A DNA stretch of 64,000 bases from an uncultured Erythrobacter sp. (GCA_947488155.1 CANKYK010000001.1:1116001-1180000); one strand, 5' to 3'. Shown: positions 44,310-53,103, counted from the stretch's first letter. Numbers and translations are program-made. The notes: a model not told the origin generated them from the sequence alone.

Positions 44310-45785
44310 TTACGCCAGCGTCAATGCGTCCCGCACGCTGGCCATGTTGCGGCGGCTAACGGGCACCGTGCTGCCGTCGGACATTTCCAGATTTCCTGTG
44401 CCCGCGCTCTCGCGGGTCAGCGATTTGACGCAGGCCGCGTTGACTATGTGGGAGCGGTGAACCCGGATAAAGCCGTCTGACAGTTCTCGCTCCAGCGCAG
44501 CTAGGCTCGCATTGTGCAAGGCGCTGCGTCCGCTGGCCAAGAACACTTCGACATAATCGCCCGCTCCGCTGAAGCGTACGATGTCGCTCGCATCGACAAA
44601 TTCGACCTTACCATTGCTGGTCAGCTCTATCCGCTTTGGCGCGCTGTCCTGGGCCACCGGGGTCATGGTGAGATCGCCGCCGCGCGCTTGCTTGAAAAAC
44701 AGCCACAGCAGGCCCGCCGCGACCACCAGATAGAGCACGGTGTCGAGAAAGAACCCGCCAAGCCAATAGATCGCCGCCGCCAATGCTGCACTGGCCAGTG
44801 CGAGCCATGCGCCGCCGCGATTGCCTTGCCCGAAATATGCGGTGGTGCCCGCTATTCCCGCCGCGAACGACGCGGTGATCAGGACAAAGCTGGTTTTTAG
44901 GTCAAAGCCGGGCTGAAGCGCGCTGATCGCCAGCATTACGGCAAGCACCGCCGCCAAGGCCAGCAGACGCCGCCGTGGATATGCCCGGAACAGCCACAGC
45001 AGTACGTAGGCGGCAAAGCTCAGGCCCAGACCAATCGCAAAGGTCAGGATCAGCGAGAGCCGCAAATCATGCAAGGGATAGGGGTAAGGCACGACGTCGC
45101 GCGCTGCCTCGGCCGCTAGTTGCAAGGCAGCGGCGAGTGATAGGGCAGCGATCAGAGCCGAACCCTCACGGTCATCGCCGCGCAGCGAGCGCACACCGAA
45201 AAACACAAAGCCTGCGACAAACAACCCTAGGGTGATCAGCGCAAACCATGTGGCAGGCCCAGGCTGGCGCGGATCACGGTAGGGCGCGAGGGCAATATTG
45301 TGGATCGGCGAATTCAGCGTGATGCCGCCGTTCATAGAGGACAGCCGCATCACAAGGCGGTTCTTGCCGGGCTTCAGCGTTCCTTCCGGCACGAAGAAAA
45401 CCGCATCCATATCGCCGGGTTCCTCGCTGCTTTGCGATGCGCCCGGCCTGCCATTCGTGCCAATCGGCACTCCGTTGAGGCTTGCCTCGCTAGAGGCCTT
45501 TGCGCTCACGAACAGGCCAAGCGGTTTGCCACCTTCGAGCAGGGCTGGCTCTGCCTCAAACACGATCTCAGCCCACAGCATCCGATCCTGCGGGTCGGCC
45601 TGATAAAACAGGACGGATCGGCAATTCGTAGCCGCAAAATCCGGGGTCGCATCAGAGGTTAAATCCGCATCACAGACGCGCGCGGGATGATCGATAAAGC
45701 TCTGATAATCCTGCGCCTGCACCTGTGCCTGCGCAATTGCAGGAAACGTCAGAAATGACAGTAAGAAGATGGCAAAGCGTAGCAC
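44310..45785 (-). CDS. Membrane-bound LytTR-type transcription regulator
   Basis: The protein of about 491 residues has a signal peptide (MLRFAIFLLSFLTFPAIAQA), a periplasmic beta-rich part (to about 165) and seven or eight membrane helices (about 175-365). A C-terminal LytTR DNA-binding domain (about 390-490; IRVHRSHIVNAACVKSLTRE) follows. A one-protein path from envelope to DNA is implied. The frame opens with GTG at 45830, but a GTG at 45785 with AGGA six bases ahead gives the proper signal peptide and is chosen. The gene is divergent from the secreted hydrolase at 45929; a LytTR-like site lies between. Confidence 0.85.
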   Translation of the reverse strand: MLRFAIFLLSFLTFPAIAQAQVQAQDYQSFIDHPARVCDADLTSDATPDFAATNCRSVLFYQADPQDRMLWAEIVFEAEPALLEGGKPLGLFVSAKASSEASLNGVPIGTNGRPGASQSSEEPGDMDAVFFVPEGTLKPGKNRLVMRLSSMNGGITLNSPIHNIALAPYRDPRQPGPATWFALITLGLFVAGFVFFGVRSLRGDDREGSALIAALSLAAALQLAAEAARDVVPYPYPLHDLRLSLILTFAIGLGLSFAAYVLLWLFRAYPRRRLLALAAVLAVMLAISALQPGFDLKTSFVLITASFAAGIAGTTAYFGQGNRGGAWLALASAALAAAIYWLGGFFLDTVLYLVVAAGLLWLFFKQARGGDLTMTPVAQDSAPKRIELTSNGKVEFVDASDIVRFSGAGDYVEVFLASGRSALHNASLAALERELSDGFIRVHRSHIVNAACVKSLTRESAGTGNLEMSDGSTVPVSRRNMASVRDALTLA

Positions 45786-45828
45786 CGGGATTCCTATAGC
45801 TTCCGATGAACGGGAAGTCCCCCCGTTC

Positions 45829-45858
45829 ACCGATCAGAACCCCCCGCTAACAGATCAG
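45829..45858 (+). promoter_or_regulatory. Candidate LytTR binding site (two 9-bp direct repeats, 12-bp spacer)
   Basis: ACCGATCAG (45829-45837) and ACAGATCAG (45850-45858) differ in one base and are spaced by exactly 12 bp, so their period is 21 bp, two DNA turns. LytTR regulators such as AgrA bind pairs of 9-bp direct repeats with a 12-bp spacer; the AgrA consensus ACAGTTAAG matches ACAGATCAG at seven of nine positions. The site lies 44 bp from the LytTR gene start and 70 bp from the hydrolase start. Confidence 0.5.
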
Positions 45859-45928
45859 CCCCTATTCAAAGCCCCAATTTCCGACAGTTTCATGCTCAAT
45901 CCACGATCAACAATCGGAAAGAGCCGCA

Positions 45929-47404
45929 ATGAAAAAACCGCACCTAATCAGCGCCCTTGCCCTAGTGCTGGCTGCCCCCGCCCTCACTTTCGCACCTAGC
46001 GCCGCGGTCGCCGCGCCCAATGAAGAAGCAATCACTTTTGAGGCGCGCAACGGCGAGAGCGTGGAGGCCTTTCAAGGCACGCTGACCGTGCCGATGAACC
46101 GCAGCGATCCGGCCAGCGGCACCACAGAACTCGCCTATGTCCGCTTTCCAGCAACAACAGACACGCCCGGCAGCCCGATCGTCTATCTGTCCGGCGGCCC
46201 CGGCGGTTCTGGGATTGGCACTGCGACAGGGCCGCGTTTCCCGCTGTTTATGGCGATGCGCCAGCACGGCGATGTGATTGCATTTGACCAGCGCGGCACC
46301 GGCCAATCTCAGCAGCCAGAGCGCTGCACGTCCAGCGTCACGATCGGCGAAATGGAGCGGATCAGCGATGCGGAGCATGCCATGCGTTACCGGCTGGCGG
46401 TGCGCGAATGCGCGGCGCGCTGGGGCGAAGCCGGCGTTGACCTACGCGGTTTCAGCACCGCCGAAAGCGCGCAGGATCTTTCCGACCTCCGCAAACATCT
46501 TGGCGCGAATCAAATTTCGCTGTGGTCGATTTCCTATGGAAGCCATCTGGCGCTGGCGGCACTTGCCGCAATTCCAGACGAACTGGACCGCGTGATCATG
46601 GCGGCAACCGAAGGGCTTGATCAAACGGTGAAGCTGCCCGCACGCACGCTTGGCTATTTTGAGCGCTTGCAAGCCGCCGTCGATCAGCAACCTGAAGCAG
46701 CGCAGCTCTATCCCGATATATTGGGCCTGATCAGCCGCGTTCACGCCAAGCTCGACGCCGAACCGATGACGGTCACCGTGCCAAAGCGTGATGGCACGAC
46801 CTATGATCTGCTCCTGCAAAGGCGGCATTTGCAGCAATTCATGAGCGGATTGATTTCTGATCCGCAATTCGCGGCTGTGATGCTGATGATGTACCGGCAG
46901 ATCGACGCGGGCGATCCGACTCTGATCACCTTTGTGCTGCAACGTTTCTGGACACCGGACGAGCCGATTGCATTGTCGGCCATGTCAATGGCGATGGACC
47001 GCGCATCGGGCATCACGCCTGCCCGGCTAAAGGCATTTGAGCGGCAAACCGCGGCCTCTCCCGTCGGTGCCTATCTCAACTTTCCGATGCCGCAGATCCT
47101 GGGCGAGCTGCCAGAGATCGACGCAGGTCCCGATTTTCGCGATGGCCCATTCGGCGACACGCCGGTCTTAATGCTGACCGGAACTTTGGACGGCAGAACC
47201 TATCCCGAAGGGCACGCCGAGGCGACCGCAGGCTTAAGCAATGTCGAACAGATCATGGTCGAGAACGCGGGCCACAATCTGTTCATGACCTCGCCGCAAG
47301 TTGGCGAGGCAATGCACGCCTTCATGCGCGGCGAAGCGGCCAAGTCGGCGCAGATTGTCGTCGAAGCGCCCGACTTTGCAAAGCTGCCCGACCTGGGCGG
47401 CTGA
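45929..47404 (+). CDS. Exported alpha/beta hydrolase, proline iminopeptidase/tripeptidyl peptidase-like
   Basis: The 491-residue protein has a signal peptide ending near AAVAAP and an alpha/beta hydrolase fold: oxyanion segment YLSGGPGGSGIGTA, the DQRGTGQS motif, nucleophile elbow SISYGSH, aspartate in LTGTLDGRTYPEG and histidine in NAGHNLF. The GGPGGSG and DQRGTG motifs are those of prolyl aminopeptidases and the Streptomyces tripeptidyl peptidases. It probably cleaves short peptides in the periplasm or outside. It is divergent from the membrane LytTR gene and may be its target. Confidence 0.85.
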   Translation: MKKPHLISALALVLAAPALTFAPSAAVAAPNEEAITFEARNGESVEAFQGTLTVPMNRSDPASGTTELAYVRFPATTDTPGSPIVYLSGGPGGSGIGTATGPRFPLFMAMRQHGDVIAFDQRGTGQSQQPERCTSSVTIGEMERISDAEHAMRYRLAVRECAARWGEAGVDLRGFSTAESAQDLSDLRKHLGANQISLWSISYGSHLALAALAAIPDELDRVIMAATEGLDQTVKLPARTLGYFERLQAAVDQQPEAAQLYPDILGLISRVHAKLDAEPMTVTVPKRDGTTYDLLLQRRHLQQFMSGLISDPQFAAVMLMMYRQIDAGDPTLITFVLQRFWTPDEPIALSAMSMAMDRASGITPARLKAFERQTAASPVGAYLNFPMPQILGELPEIDAGPDFRDGPFGDTPVLMLTGTLDGRTYPEGHAEATAGLSNVEQIMVENAGHNLFMTSPQVGEAMHAFMRGEAAKSAQIVVEAPDFAKLPDLGG

Positions 47405-47663
47405 TAGCTGCAAAGGGCGATCCGCAGCTATCGCAACCTCGCTTAGGGACGCTGTCTGCTCGAAGTTTCACAAGCAGCATCACGATCAGACAAAGCAAGG
47501 GCGACCACAGCAGGAGATTGAACAACAAGAGCCCAATCCTCGGCTCATCGAGAAGGTTGAGCAGTGAAACAACATAGATCTCGAGTGGGTTAACATTCCA
47601 CCAGAGCGCCATCAGGAGGCAAATTGAAACACTCAAGACTAAAGAGAGTTTGAGTGCCCTCAT
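47322..47663 (-). CDS. Small hydrophobic protein, doubtful
   Basis: The frame codes for 113 residues with two strongly hydrophobic stretches (LSLVLSVSICLLMALWW and GLLLFNLLLWSPLLCLIVML) separated by a polar loop, which is what a small two-helix membrane protein would look like. The last 27 codons run antisense into the 3' end of the hydrolase gene, which is unusual. A GAGAGAT element precedes the ATG. The only other content of this 279-bp gap is the region between two convergent transcripts. The gene may be real with a shorter end, or not real. Confidence 0.4.
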   Translation of the reverse strand: MRALKLSLVLSVSICLLMALWWNVNPLEIYVVSLLNLLDEPRIGLLLFNLLLWSPLLCLIVMLLVKLRADSVPKRGCDSCGSPFAAISRPGRAALQSRALRRQSAPTWPLRRA

Positions 47664-47683
47664 CTTGATCTCTCAGCCCCCCA

Positions 47684-48703
47684 TCAAACCTTATGCTCGC
47701 CCCGGATCCAGCGCACGGTGCCTGATGAGGCACGCATCACGACGCTGTCGGTGGTCATAATCGTCTCGCCGGTTGGTTTGCGGCGGCGCTTTACTCCATC
47801 GAGCAGCGAGCCCTGAGTCACGCCGGTTGCGGCAAAGATACAATCGCCGCTCGCCAATTCTTCCAGCTTATAAATGCGGTCAAACTCGGTGATGCCCCAT
47901 TTGCGGGCGCGGGCCTTCTCATCCTCATTGCGGAACACCAGGCGACCGTTGAATTGGCCGCCGACACAGCGCAATGCGGCAGCAGCAAGCACGCCCTCTG
48001 GCGCGCCGCCTTGGCCCATATACATGTCGATATTGGTTTCCTCATCCGTCACCGCGATCACGCCAGCAACGTCGCCATCGCCGATCAGCACGACGCCGCA
48101 TCCGAGCGCGCGCAGCTCTGCAATCATATCCGCATGGCGCGGACGGTCGAGCACGCAGATAATGATGTCGCCCGGCGCCACCCCTTTGGCCGCCGCGACC
48201 GCTTTCACATTCTCGGTCGGTGATTTCGCGAGATCAATCACGCCTTCGGGATAGCCCGGACCAACCGCGATCTTGTCCATATAGGTATCAGGCGCATTGA
48301 GCAGACAGCCTTCTTCTGCAGCTGCCAAAACAGCCAGCGCATTGGGGCCAGCCTTTGCAGTAATCGTGGTGCCTTCCAGCGGATCGAGCGCGATGTCGAT
48401 CTTCGGCCCCTTGCCTGGCGCGCCGCCCACCTTCTCGCCAATATAGAGCATCGGGGCTTCGTCACGCTCGCCCTCACCGATCACCACAGTGCCATCCATG
48501 TAGAGCGTGTCAAACGCGCGGCGCATCGCCTCCACCGCGGCGGCATCGGCGGCTTTCTCATCGCCACGGCCAACCAATTGCGCAGCGGCCACAGCCGCCG
48601 CCTCGGTCACGCGCACCATTTCCAGCACCAACACCCGGTCGAGTGCGTTTTCCAGACCCTCATCTTTGCCGGCGAGCATATCTGTTTCAGCGGGGGTGTT
48701 CAT
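47684..48703 (-). CDS. glpX: Fructose-1,6-bisphosphatase, class II
   Basis: GlpX (339 residues from the chosen start) converts fructose 1,6-bisphosphate to fructose 6-phosphate in gluconeogenesis. It has VVIGEGERDEAPMLYIGE, DPLEGTTITAKAGPNALAVL and the C-terminal SSGTVRWIRGEHKV. The ATG at 48703 gives the usual N-terminus. Neighbouring homoserine dehydrogenase and GlpX are often near each other in alphaproteobacteria. Confidence 0.93.
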   Translation of the reverse strand: MNTPAETDMLAGKDEGLENALDRVLVLEMVRVTEAAAVAAAQLVGRGDEKAADAAAVEAMRRAFDTLYMDGTVVIGEGERDEAPMLYIGEKVGGAPGKGPKIDIALDPLEGTTITAKAGPNALAVLAAAEEGCLLNAPDTYMDKIAVGPGYPEGVIDLAKSPTENVKAVAAAKGVAPGDIIICVLDRPRHADMIAELRALGCGVVLIGDGDVAGVIAVTDEETNIDMYMGQGGAPEGVLAAAALRCVGGQFNGRLVFRNEDEKARARKWGITEFDRIYKLEELASGDCIFAATGVTQGSLLDGVKRRRKPTGETIMTTDSVVMRASSGTVRWIRGEHKV

Positions 48704-48792
48704 GACGAATTCATTCCTTACAGGGTGTGTGAGCGCCAAGCAGGTGGAGCGCTTTGGCCTTGGGTCAAGCGCTTAGACAATAGGAGCAAGCC

Positions 48793-49461
48793 TTGTCGAG
48801 CAGCAGGTCGAGCGAACCGGCAAAGGTTGTGCGCAATTGCCCGCATCTCTTGGCAATTTCTCCTGCCGCAGCTGCTGCTGTGTTTTTCTTCAGTTCTCCC
48901 GTGCATGCCCAAGATGACAGCTCCGTATCCGATCCGGAGGTTTCTCAAACCGAACAGGCAGATGAGGAGCCGGAAAGCGAGGATGAGCCGTTTCGGATCG
49001 ACCTCACTGTTACCGTGCCGCGCGGCGAGGTGAACCAGAGCAATGTGCGCGCCTGCGAGGAAGAGGCCGATGCTGCCAGCATTTCTGGCGATATCATCGT
49101 CTGCCGCCAAATCGGCGAGGACAATTCCAATTATTACAGCGGCAGCCGCGAGGATGCGCAGCGTCGCTATGCGCAAGAGACGCAGAACGCAGGCACCTTG
49201 CCGCCGCCTGATGTTGCGGGGGCGGGAATATTTCGCGGTCCGGCGACGGTCGGCGGACTATGCCTGATCCCGCCTTGCCCGCCAGAGGCCGCGCTACTCA
49301 TCGACGTCGAGGCCCTGCCCGAAGCTCCCGAGGGATCGGATGCGGATCGGATTGCACGCGGGCTGCCGCCGCTGGGTGACCGCGAACTGACCGAAGAAGA
49401 GGAGAAGGCCCGGCGTGCGGCGCTCGGCGTTCCCAGCTCCAGCCTGGATGAGCCTGAATAG
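48793..49461 (+). CDS. Exported acidic protein of unknown function
   Basis: The 222-residue protein starts with TTG at 48793; TAGGAG lies six bases upstream, which supports this start, and no good ATG is near. The N-terminal part is followed by a signal-like hydrophobic stretch (AISPAAAAAVFFFSSPVHAQ) and an acidic segment. The core VRACEEEADAASISGDIIVCRQ has two cysteines, and two more lie in GGLCLIPPCPP, suggesting disulfides. I recall similar proteins in sphingomonads but no function. It is divergent from glpX and ends against repeat copy 2. Confidence 0.7.
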   Translation: MSSSRSSEPAKVVRNCPHLLAISPAAAAAVFFFSSPVHAQDDSSVSDPEVSQTEQADEEPESEDEPFRIDLTVTVPRGEVNQSNVRACEEEADAASISGDIIVCRQIGEDNSNYYSGSREDAQRRYAQETQNAGTLPPPDVAGAGIFRGPATVGGLCLIPPCPPEAALLIDVEALPEAPEGSDADRIARGLPPLGDRELTEEEEKARRAALGVPSSSLDEPE

Positions 49462-49713
49462 GGGGTTTTGTTTTGACCCTCAAACGCCGGGCGGTGGACA
49501 TCCGTCCGCCTTGGCTTTCCTCGCATAAGCTCGGGCGCGCATTCGCGCTTGCGACGCCTCCGGCGTCGAACCATTCCCAGCCAGCGGATTAGCCGCAGAG
49601 CTCGGGTGGCGTTAGCCAACCGCAAGGCCGCATGGCCACCCGCAGCGATGCGATCCTGATCGCGTGAGCGAGGACATCGCGCACCAGATGGTGCGCGGAA
49701 CCCAAAAACCTCC
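49461..49713 (+). repeat. Structured intergenic repeat, copy 2
   Basis: This roughly 250-bp element has the same order of blocks as the copy at 39871-40171. They are an internal hairpin CGACGCC-TCC-GGCGTCG (49552-49568), then CCATTCCCAGCCAGCG, then CGCAAGGCC, TGGCC and CCCGCAG, then GAGGACATCGC and a terminal hairpin GCGCACC-AGAT-GGTGCGC (49679-49696). The left end is degenerate but keeps ATCC and TCCTCGC. It fills the whole gap between two convergent stop codons (49461 and 49717). Both copies lie in the same direction. Confidence 0.75.
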
Positions 49714-49716
49714 AAA

Positions 49717-51042
49717 TCAACTCTTCAGGATCGGCATCACCAATGGCGGGGCCGTCAGGCTGTCTGACCCTTCGAGCAGATCGAGCGCTTTGTGAACGCA
49801 GCGCTCCTGCCCCTCATGCGTGACCATTGCGACCAGCACATCGTCGCCCTGCGAAGGACGCCCCTTTTGAATGAGGCTCTCAATTGAAACAGCGCCGTCG
49901 CGCATCGCCGCCGTGATCTCTGCCAGCACGCCGGGGCGGTCGGCCACGGTGAAGCGCAAATAGGTCCGCTCCATGCGGTGGCCAGGCTCCGCAGGCGCCA
50001 GCTTTTTGAGCTGACCGGCAGGTACAGAGAACGGCGCGCCAGTGTCCCCGCGCGCAATATCAATAAGGTCGGCCACCACCGCGCTCGCGGTTGGACCGTC
50101 GCCCGCACCTGCGCCCTGGAACAGCAGCCGACCCGAAAAATTACCTTCCGCAACCACGGCATTGGTCGGCCCATCCACCGGGGCGAGTGGGTGATCCTTC
50201 GGCACCAGGCAGGGTCGTACCCGCTGGAGCAAATGCGGCGCATCCACCTCGCCGCCATCCACATCGGCCTGCGCGATCAAACGGATGACATAACCAAGCG
50301 CATCGGCCTGAGCGATGTCGGCGCTGCGCACCTGAGTGATGCCGGTGGTCCGCACAGCGCCAAAATCAACCTCTGCGCCAAAGCCAATGCCCGCCAGGAT
50401 CGCAAGCTTGTGCGCCGCGTCGACACCTTCAATGTCAAAGGTCGGGTCGGCCTCAGCATAACCAAGCTTTTGCGCCTCGGCCAAGGTCTCGCCAAAGTCG
50501 GCGCCGGTCTGCTCCATCTCCGACAGGATGTAATTGCAGGTGCCGTTGAGAATGCCGTAAATCCGGGTGATGGCATTGGCCGCCGCGCCTTCGCGCAGGC
50601 CCTTCACTACTGGAATGCCGCCTGCCACGGCTGCTTCAAACTTGAGCGCAGCCGCATTGCCATCGGCCAAATTGGCGAGTGCCATGCCGTGATGCGCGAT
50701 CATCGCCTTGTTCGCGGTGACAAAATGCTTACCGCCTTCGAGAGCGGATTTGGCGAGCGCCAAGGCTGGGCCATCGGAACCACCGATCAATTCGACCACC
50801 ACATCGACGTCAGAGGCTCTGCTCATCGCCATCATGTCATCGGTCCAGCTGTAGGGCGACATATCAATGCCGCGGTCCTTGTGCCGGTCCCTCGCGCTCA
50901 CGCTGGTCACTTCAATACCGCGTCCCGCTCGCGCTGCGATCAGATCGCGATTGGTTTCAAGCAAGCGAATCACGCCCGCGCCCACTGTGCCCAAACCGGC
51001 AATTGCAATGCGTAATGGCTGCTGTGTCTGCGCCATGCTCAA
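49717..51042 (-). CDS. hom: Homoserine dehydrogenase
   Basis: The 441-residue enzyme reduces aspartate semialdehyde to homoserine for threonine and methionine synthesis. It has an N-terminal NAD-binding site (IAGLGTVGAGVIRLLE), the catalytic part with ALKFEAAVAGGIPVVK and GILNGTCNYIL, and a C-terminal ACT domain (about 355-435; LRFTVADRPGVLAEITAAMR) for feedback control by threonine. The start could be MSMAQ at 51042 or MAQTQ at 51036. Confidence 0.95.
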   Translation of the reverse strand: MSMAQTQQPLRIAIAGLGTVGAGVIRLLETNRDLIAARAGRGIEVTSVSARDRHKDRGIDMSPYSWTDDMMAMSRASDVDVVVELIGGSDGPALALAKSALEGGKHFVTANKAMIAHHGMALANLADGNAAALKFEAAVAGGIPVVKGLREGAAANAITRIYGILNGTCNYILSEMEQTGADFGETLAEAQKLGYAEADPTFDIEGVDAAHKLAILAGIGFGAEVDFGAVRTTGITQVRSADIAQADALGYVIRLIAQADVDGGEVDAPHLLQRVRPCLVPKDHPLAPVDGPTNAVVAEGNFSGRLLFQGAGAGDGPTASAVVADLIDIARGDTGAPFSVPAGQLKKLAPAEPGHRMERTYLRFTVADRPGVLAEITAAMRDGAVSIESLIQKGRPSQGDDVLVAMVTHEGQERCVHKALDLLEGSDSLTAPPLVMPILKS

Positions 51043-51166
51043 CGCTTCCCTTCAAAATTCGCGCGCTCACCGAACCCTTCGTGTGAGCATTTGCGTCGCG
51101 CATTGCCGTAGCGGCCGCGAAACGCAAGCTGAAAGCAGTTTGTCTTGGGCAGGGTCAGCCTAGACT

Positions 51167-52027
51167 TTAGCTGGTCGTGATTTCTCGGTTGCACGGTCCG
51201 AGCTGTGATAGGACGAAACCATAGTCCGCCGCAGCCAGCCGCCGGGCGGTGGGATCGCGCGACAGATTGGCCGAGCTTGGCAGTTCACGCGGCAAAGCGC
51301 AGGCGAGCCGGTACCAGCGAAGTGTGTTTGGCTGAGGCGCGCGCGCCGACGAATCGATAATCTCACCCCAGGACACGCCCCAGACCGGGGTCTGGCCCGG
51401 ACGGCGCAGAACGGTAAGTGAGACCGGCGAGCGATCAGTGGTCTCCAGGAATATCTGCGTTTCCGATTCGCCCACAAGATTGCCAGCCACCGCCAGCGCA
51501 TCGCGCACGCCGGTGACCGTTGCGGGTGCATCGGCCGCCACCAATTGCGTCAGGATGGGGCGCAGGCGCGCCTCCAATGCAGGAGTGTAATCGAGCTGCG
51601 CGCCCTGACCTACCAATTGCACCGTGCCGGGCCGCCCAGGCACTCCGCGAGCAAACAGCAGCATCTCGCGCTTTTTTAGTTTTGGCGGCTTACCTTTCGC
51701 GGTGAGCGGCACATCCACCAGATAATTAAGCGATTCGCCGATCGAAGTGCGGCCAGACAGCAAAGCCATTGTATCCGCCTCGATATAAAGGCGCGCGAAT
51801 CCAGACTCGAGATCAGGCGCACGTTCCTCATCAACAGTGATTTGACGGCGAATCTTTGCGCGAATGACCAGGTCAGACCGGTCTGCAAGCGTGGTTAGGT
51901 CAGCAAAAGTTGCAATTTCGCTTTGCGGTGCGACAGCTTCTTGCGCCAATGCCGTAAAGGGGCTTATTAAAAGACCCAAGGAAAGCGCCAGAACACTGAT
52001 TTTGTTTGTTAAAAATTGGTTAAACAT
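51167..52027 (-). CDS. Exported protein of unknown function
   Basis: The 286-residue protein has a signal peptide (ISVLALSLGLLISPFTALAQ) and a mature part with DLTTLADRSDLVIRAKIRRQ, LNYLVDVPLTAKGKPPKLKK and a C-terminal cysteine pair (LACALPREL, LGPCNREI). I recall conserved proteins of this type in sphingomonads, but no function is known. Its first codons overlap a CtrA-like sequence (TTAA-N7-TTAA, 52009-52023). Confidence 0.7.
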   Translation of the reverse strand: MFNQFLTNKISVLALSLGLLISPFTALAQEAVAPQSEIATFADLTTLADRSDLVIRAKIRRQITVDEERAPDLESGFARLYIEADTMALLSGRTSIGESLNYLVDVPLTAKGKPPKLKKREMLLFARGVPGRPGTVQLVGQGAQLDYTPALEARLRPILTQLVAADAPATVTGVRDALAVAGNLVGESETQIFLETTDRSPVSLTVLRRPGQTPVWGVSWGEIIDSSARAPQPNTLRWYRLACALPRELPSSANLSRDPTARRLAAADYGFVLSQLGPCNREITTS

Positions 52028-52365
52028 TTGCTCAATCCGTATACCTAAAACGCGTTAAATCGCGAGCCACTTGCGCTCAACTGTTCCACCCTTGAGACAC
52101 TGAATCGGCCCTGAATGGATAAAGGGTTTGATTGCCCAACGCATGACCGTTAAAGCCTGCGATTACCCGAAGCGAGGATGGGGACATAGTCGCTTTTGGT
52201 CATGACTGTAATGTGCGGGAGAATTCACATTGACAGCCAGTCAGGTGAAAAAACCTGTTCCCAATTTGGGATGACATGAGATAACGAGTTTCATTCGCAG
52301 TGCAGACTGCGCATGAGGAGCGGACCGGTTTTTGCCGGTTGAAATGACGGAGAGAAAGCAACTGG
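52028..52365 (+). promoter_or_regulatory. Divergent upstream region of tonB with leader hairpins
   Basis: This 338-bp gap separates the exported protein (minus) from tonB (plus). A TTGACA lies at 52230 and could be a -35 element for tonB. Two short hairpins are visible: CAGGT-GAAAAA-ACCTG near 52244 and ACCGG-TTTTTG-CCGGT near 52325, the second close to the tonB ribosome binding site (GGAGAG). No Fur box or other known operator was recognised with confidence. Confidence 0.4.
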
Positions 52366-53034
52366 ATGGCCTACGCTGACCAACAGATGAGCAATAACAG
52401 GATTATTGCTCTGATCATCGTGGCGATAATTCATGTGGCTGTCGGCTACATGCTGGTAACGGGCTTGGCCATTTCGGCGGTCAAGAACGTAGTCGAGCGT
52501 GTGACCACAATCGACATTGAGGAACCACCACCCCCAGAACCAGAAGACGAGCCGCCACCCCCTGAGCCTCAGGATGTTGCGCCTCCTCCACCGGTAGCAC
52601 CGCCACCACCAATCAGTGTGGCAACATCGCCGCCGGACGTTCAAACGCAGCAGACTATTCCGCCGCCAGCACCGCCTGCGCGCGTAATTCCGCCGCCAGC
52701 ACCGGTTGCGCCTCCAGCGCCGCCACCGCCGCCATCACAGGCGCGCGGAGCTACGACCCGGAACGAAGGACGCTGGGCACGGCGGATCCAGGAGAACTAC
52801 CCTTCACGTGCTTTGCGTGAGGAAGTTGAGGGAACTGTTGGTGTGAGCGTTACCGTTACGGATAAGGGCCGGGCGACCGGATGTTCGGTGACTTCATCAA
52901 GTGGATCGAGCGTGCTCGATCAGGCTGCCTGCCGCGGAATGGAGCGCTATGCGCGTTTCAATCCAGCACTTGATGCTGCCGGCAATCCGACTTCGGGCCG
53001 CTATTCGACACGGATTACCTACCGTTTGAACTAA
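52366..53034 (+). CDS. tonB: TonB energy-transducing protein
   Basis: The 222-residue protein has one membrane helix (IIALIIVAIIHVAVGYMLV), a long Pro/Glu-rich periplasmic spacer (about 50-125) and a C-terminal TonB domain (EEVEGTVGVSVTVTDKGRAT). It carries energy from ExbB-ExbD to the outer membrane receptors, such as the one at 25674-28085. It is the first gene of tonB-exbB-exbD-exbD. Confidence 0.92.
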   Translation: MAYADQQMSNNRIIALIIVAIIHVAVGYMLVTGLAISAVKNVVERVTTIDIEEPPPPEPEDEPPPPEPQDVAPPPPVAPPPPISVATSPPDVQTQQTIPPPAPPARVIPPPAPVAPPAPPPPPSQARGATTRNEGRWARRIQENYPSRALREEVEGTVGVSVTVTDKGRATGCSVTSSSGSSVLDQAACRGMERYARFNPALDAAGNPTSGRYSTRITYRLN

Positions 53035-53103
53035 AGATTTATAATTCGGCCATGATCGACGCATCGACATGGTTCGGGGACTTTTCAAAGAGGACTTTTC
53101 GCA

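Noticed and set aside
49167..49715. A 182-residue frame antisense to the exported protein and across repeat copy 2
   Set aside because: It is formed by the repeat plus the complement of a real gene. Similar frames appear in copy 1, so it is a repeat by-product.
49978..51015. A 345-residue frame antisense to hom
   Set aside because: Homoserine dehydrogenase is complete on the minus strand; the frame has no domain.
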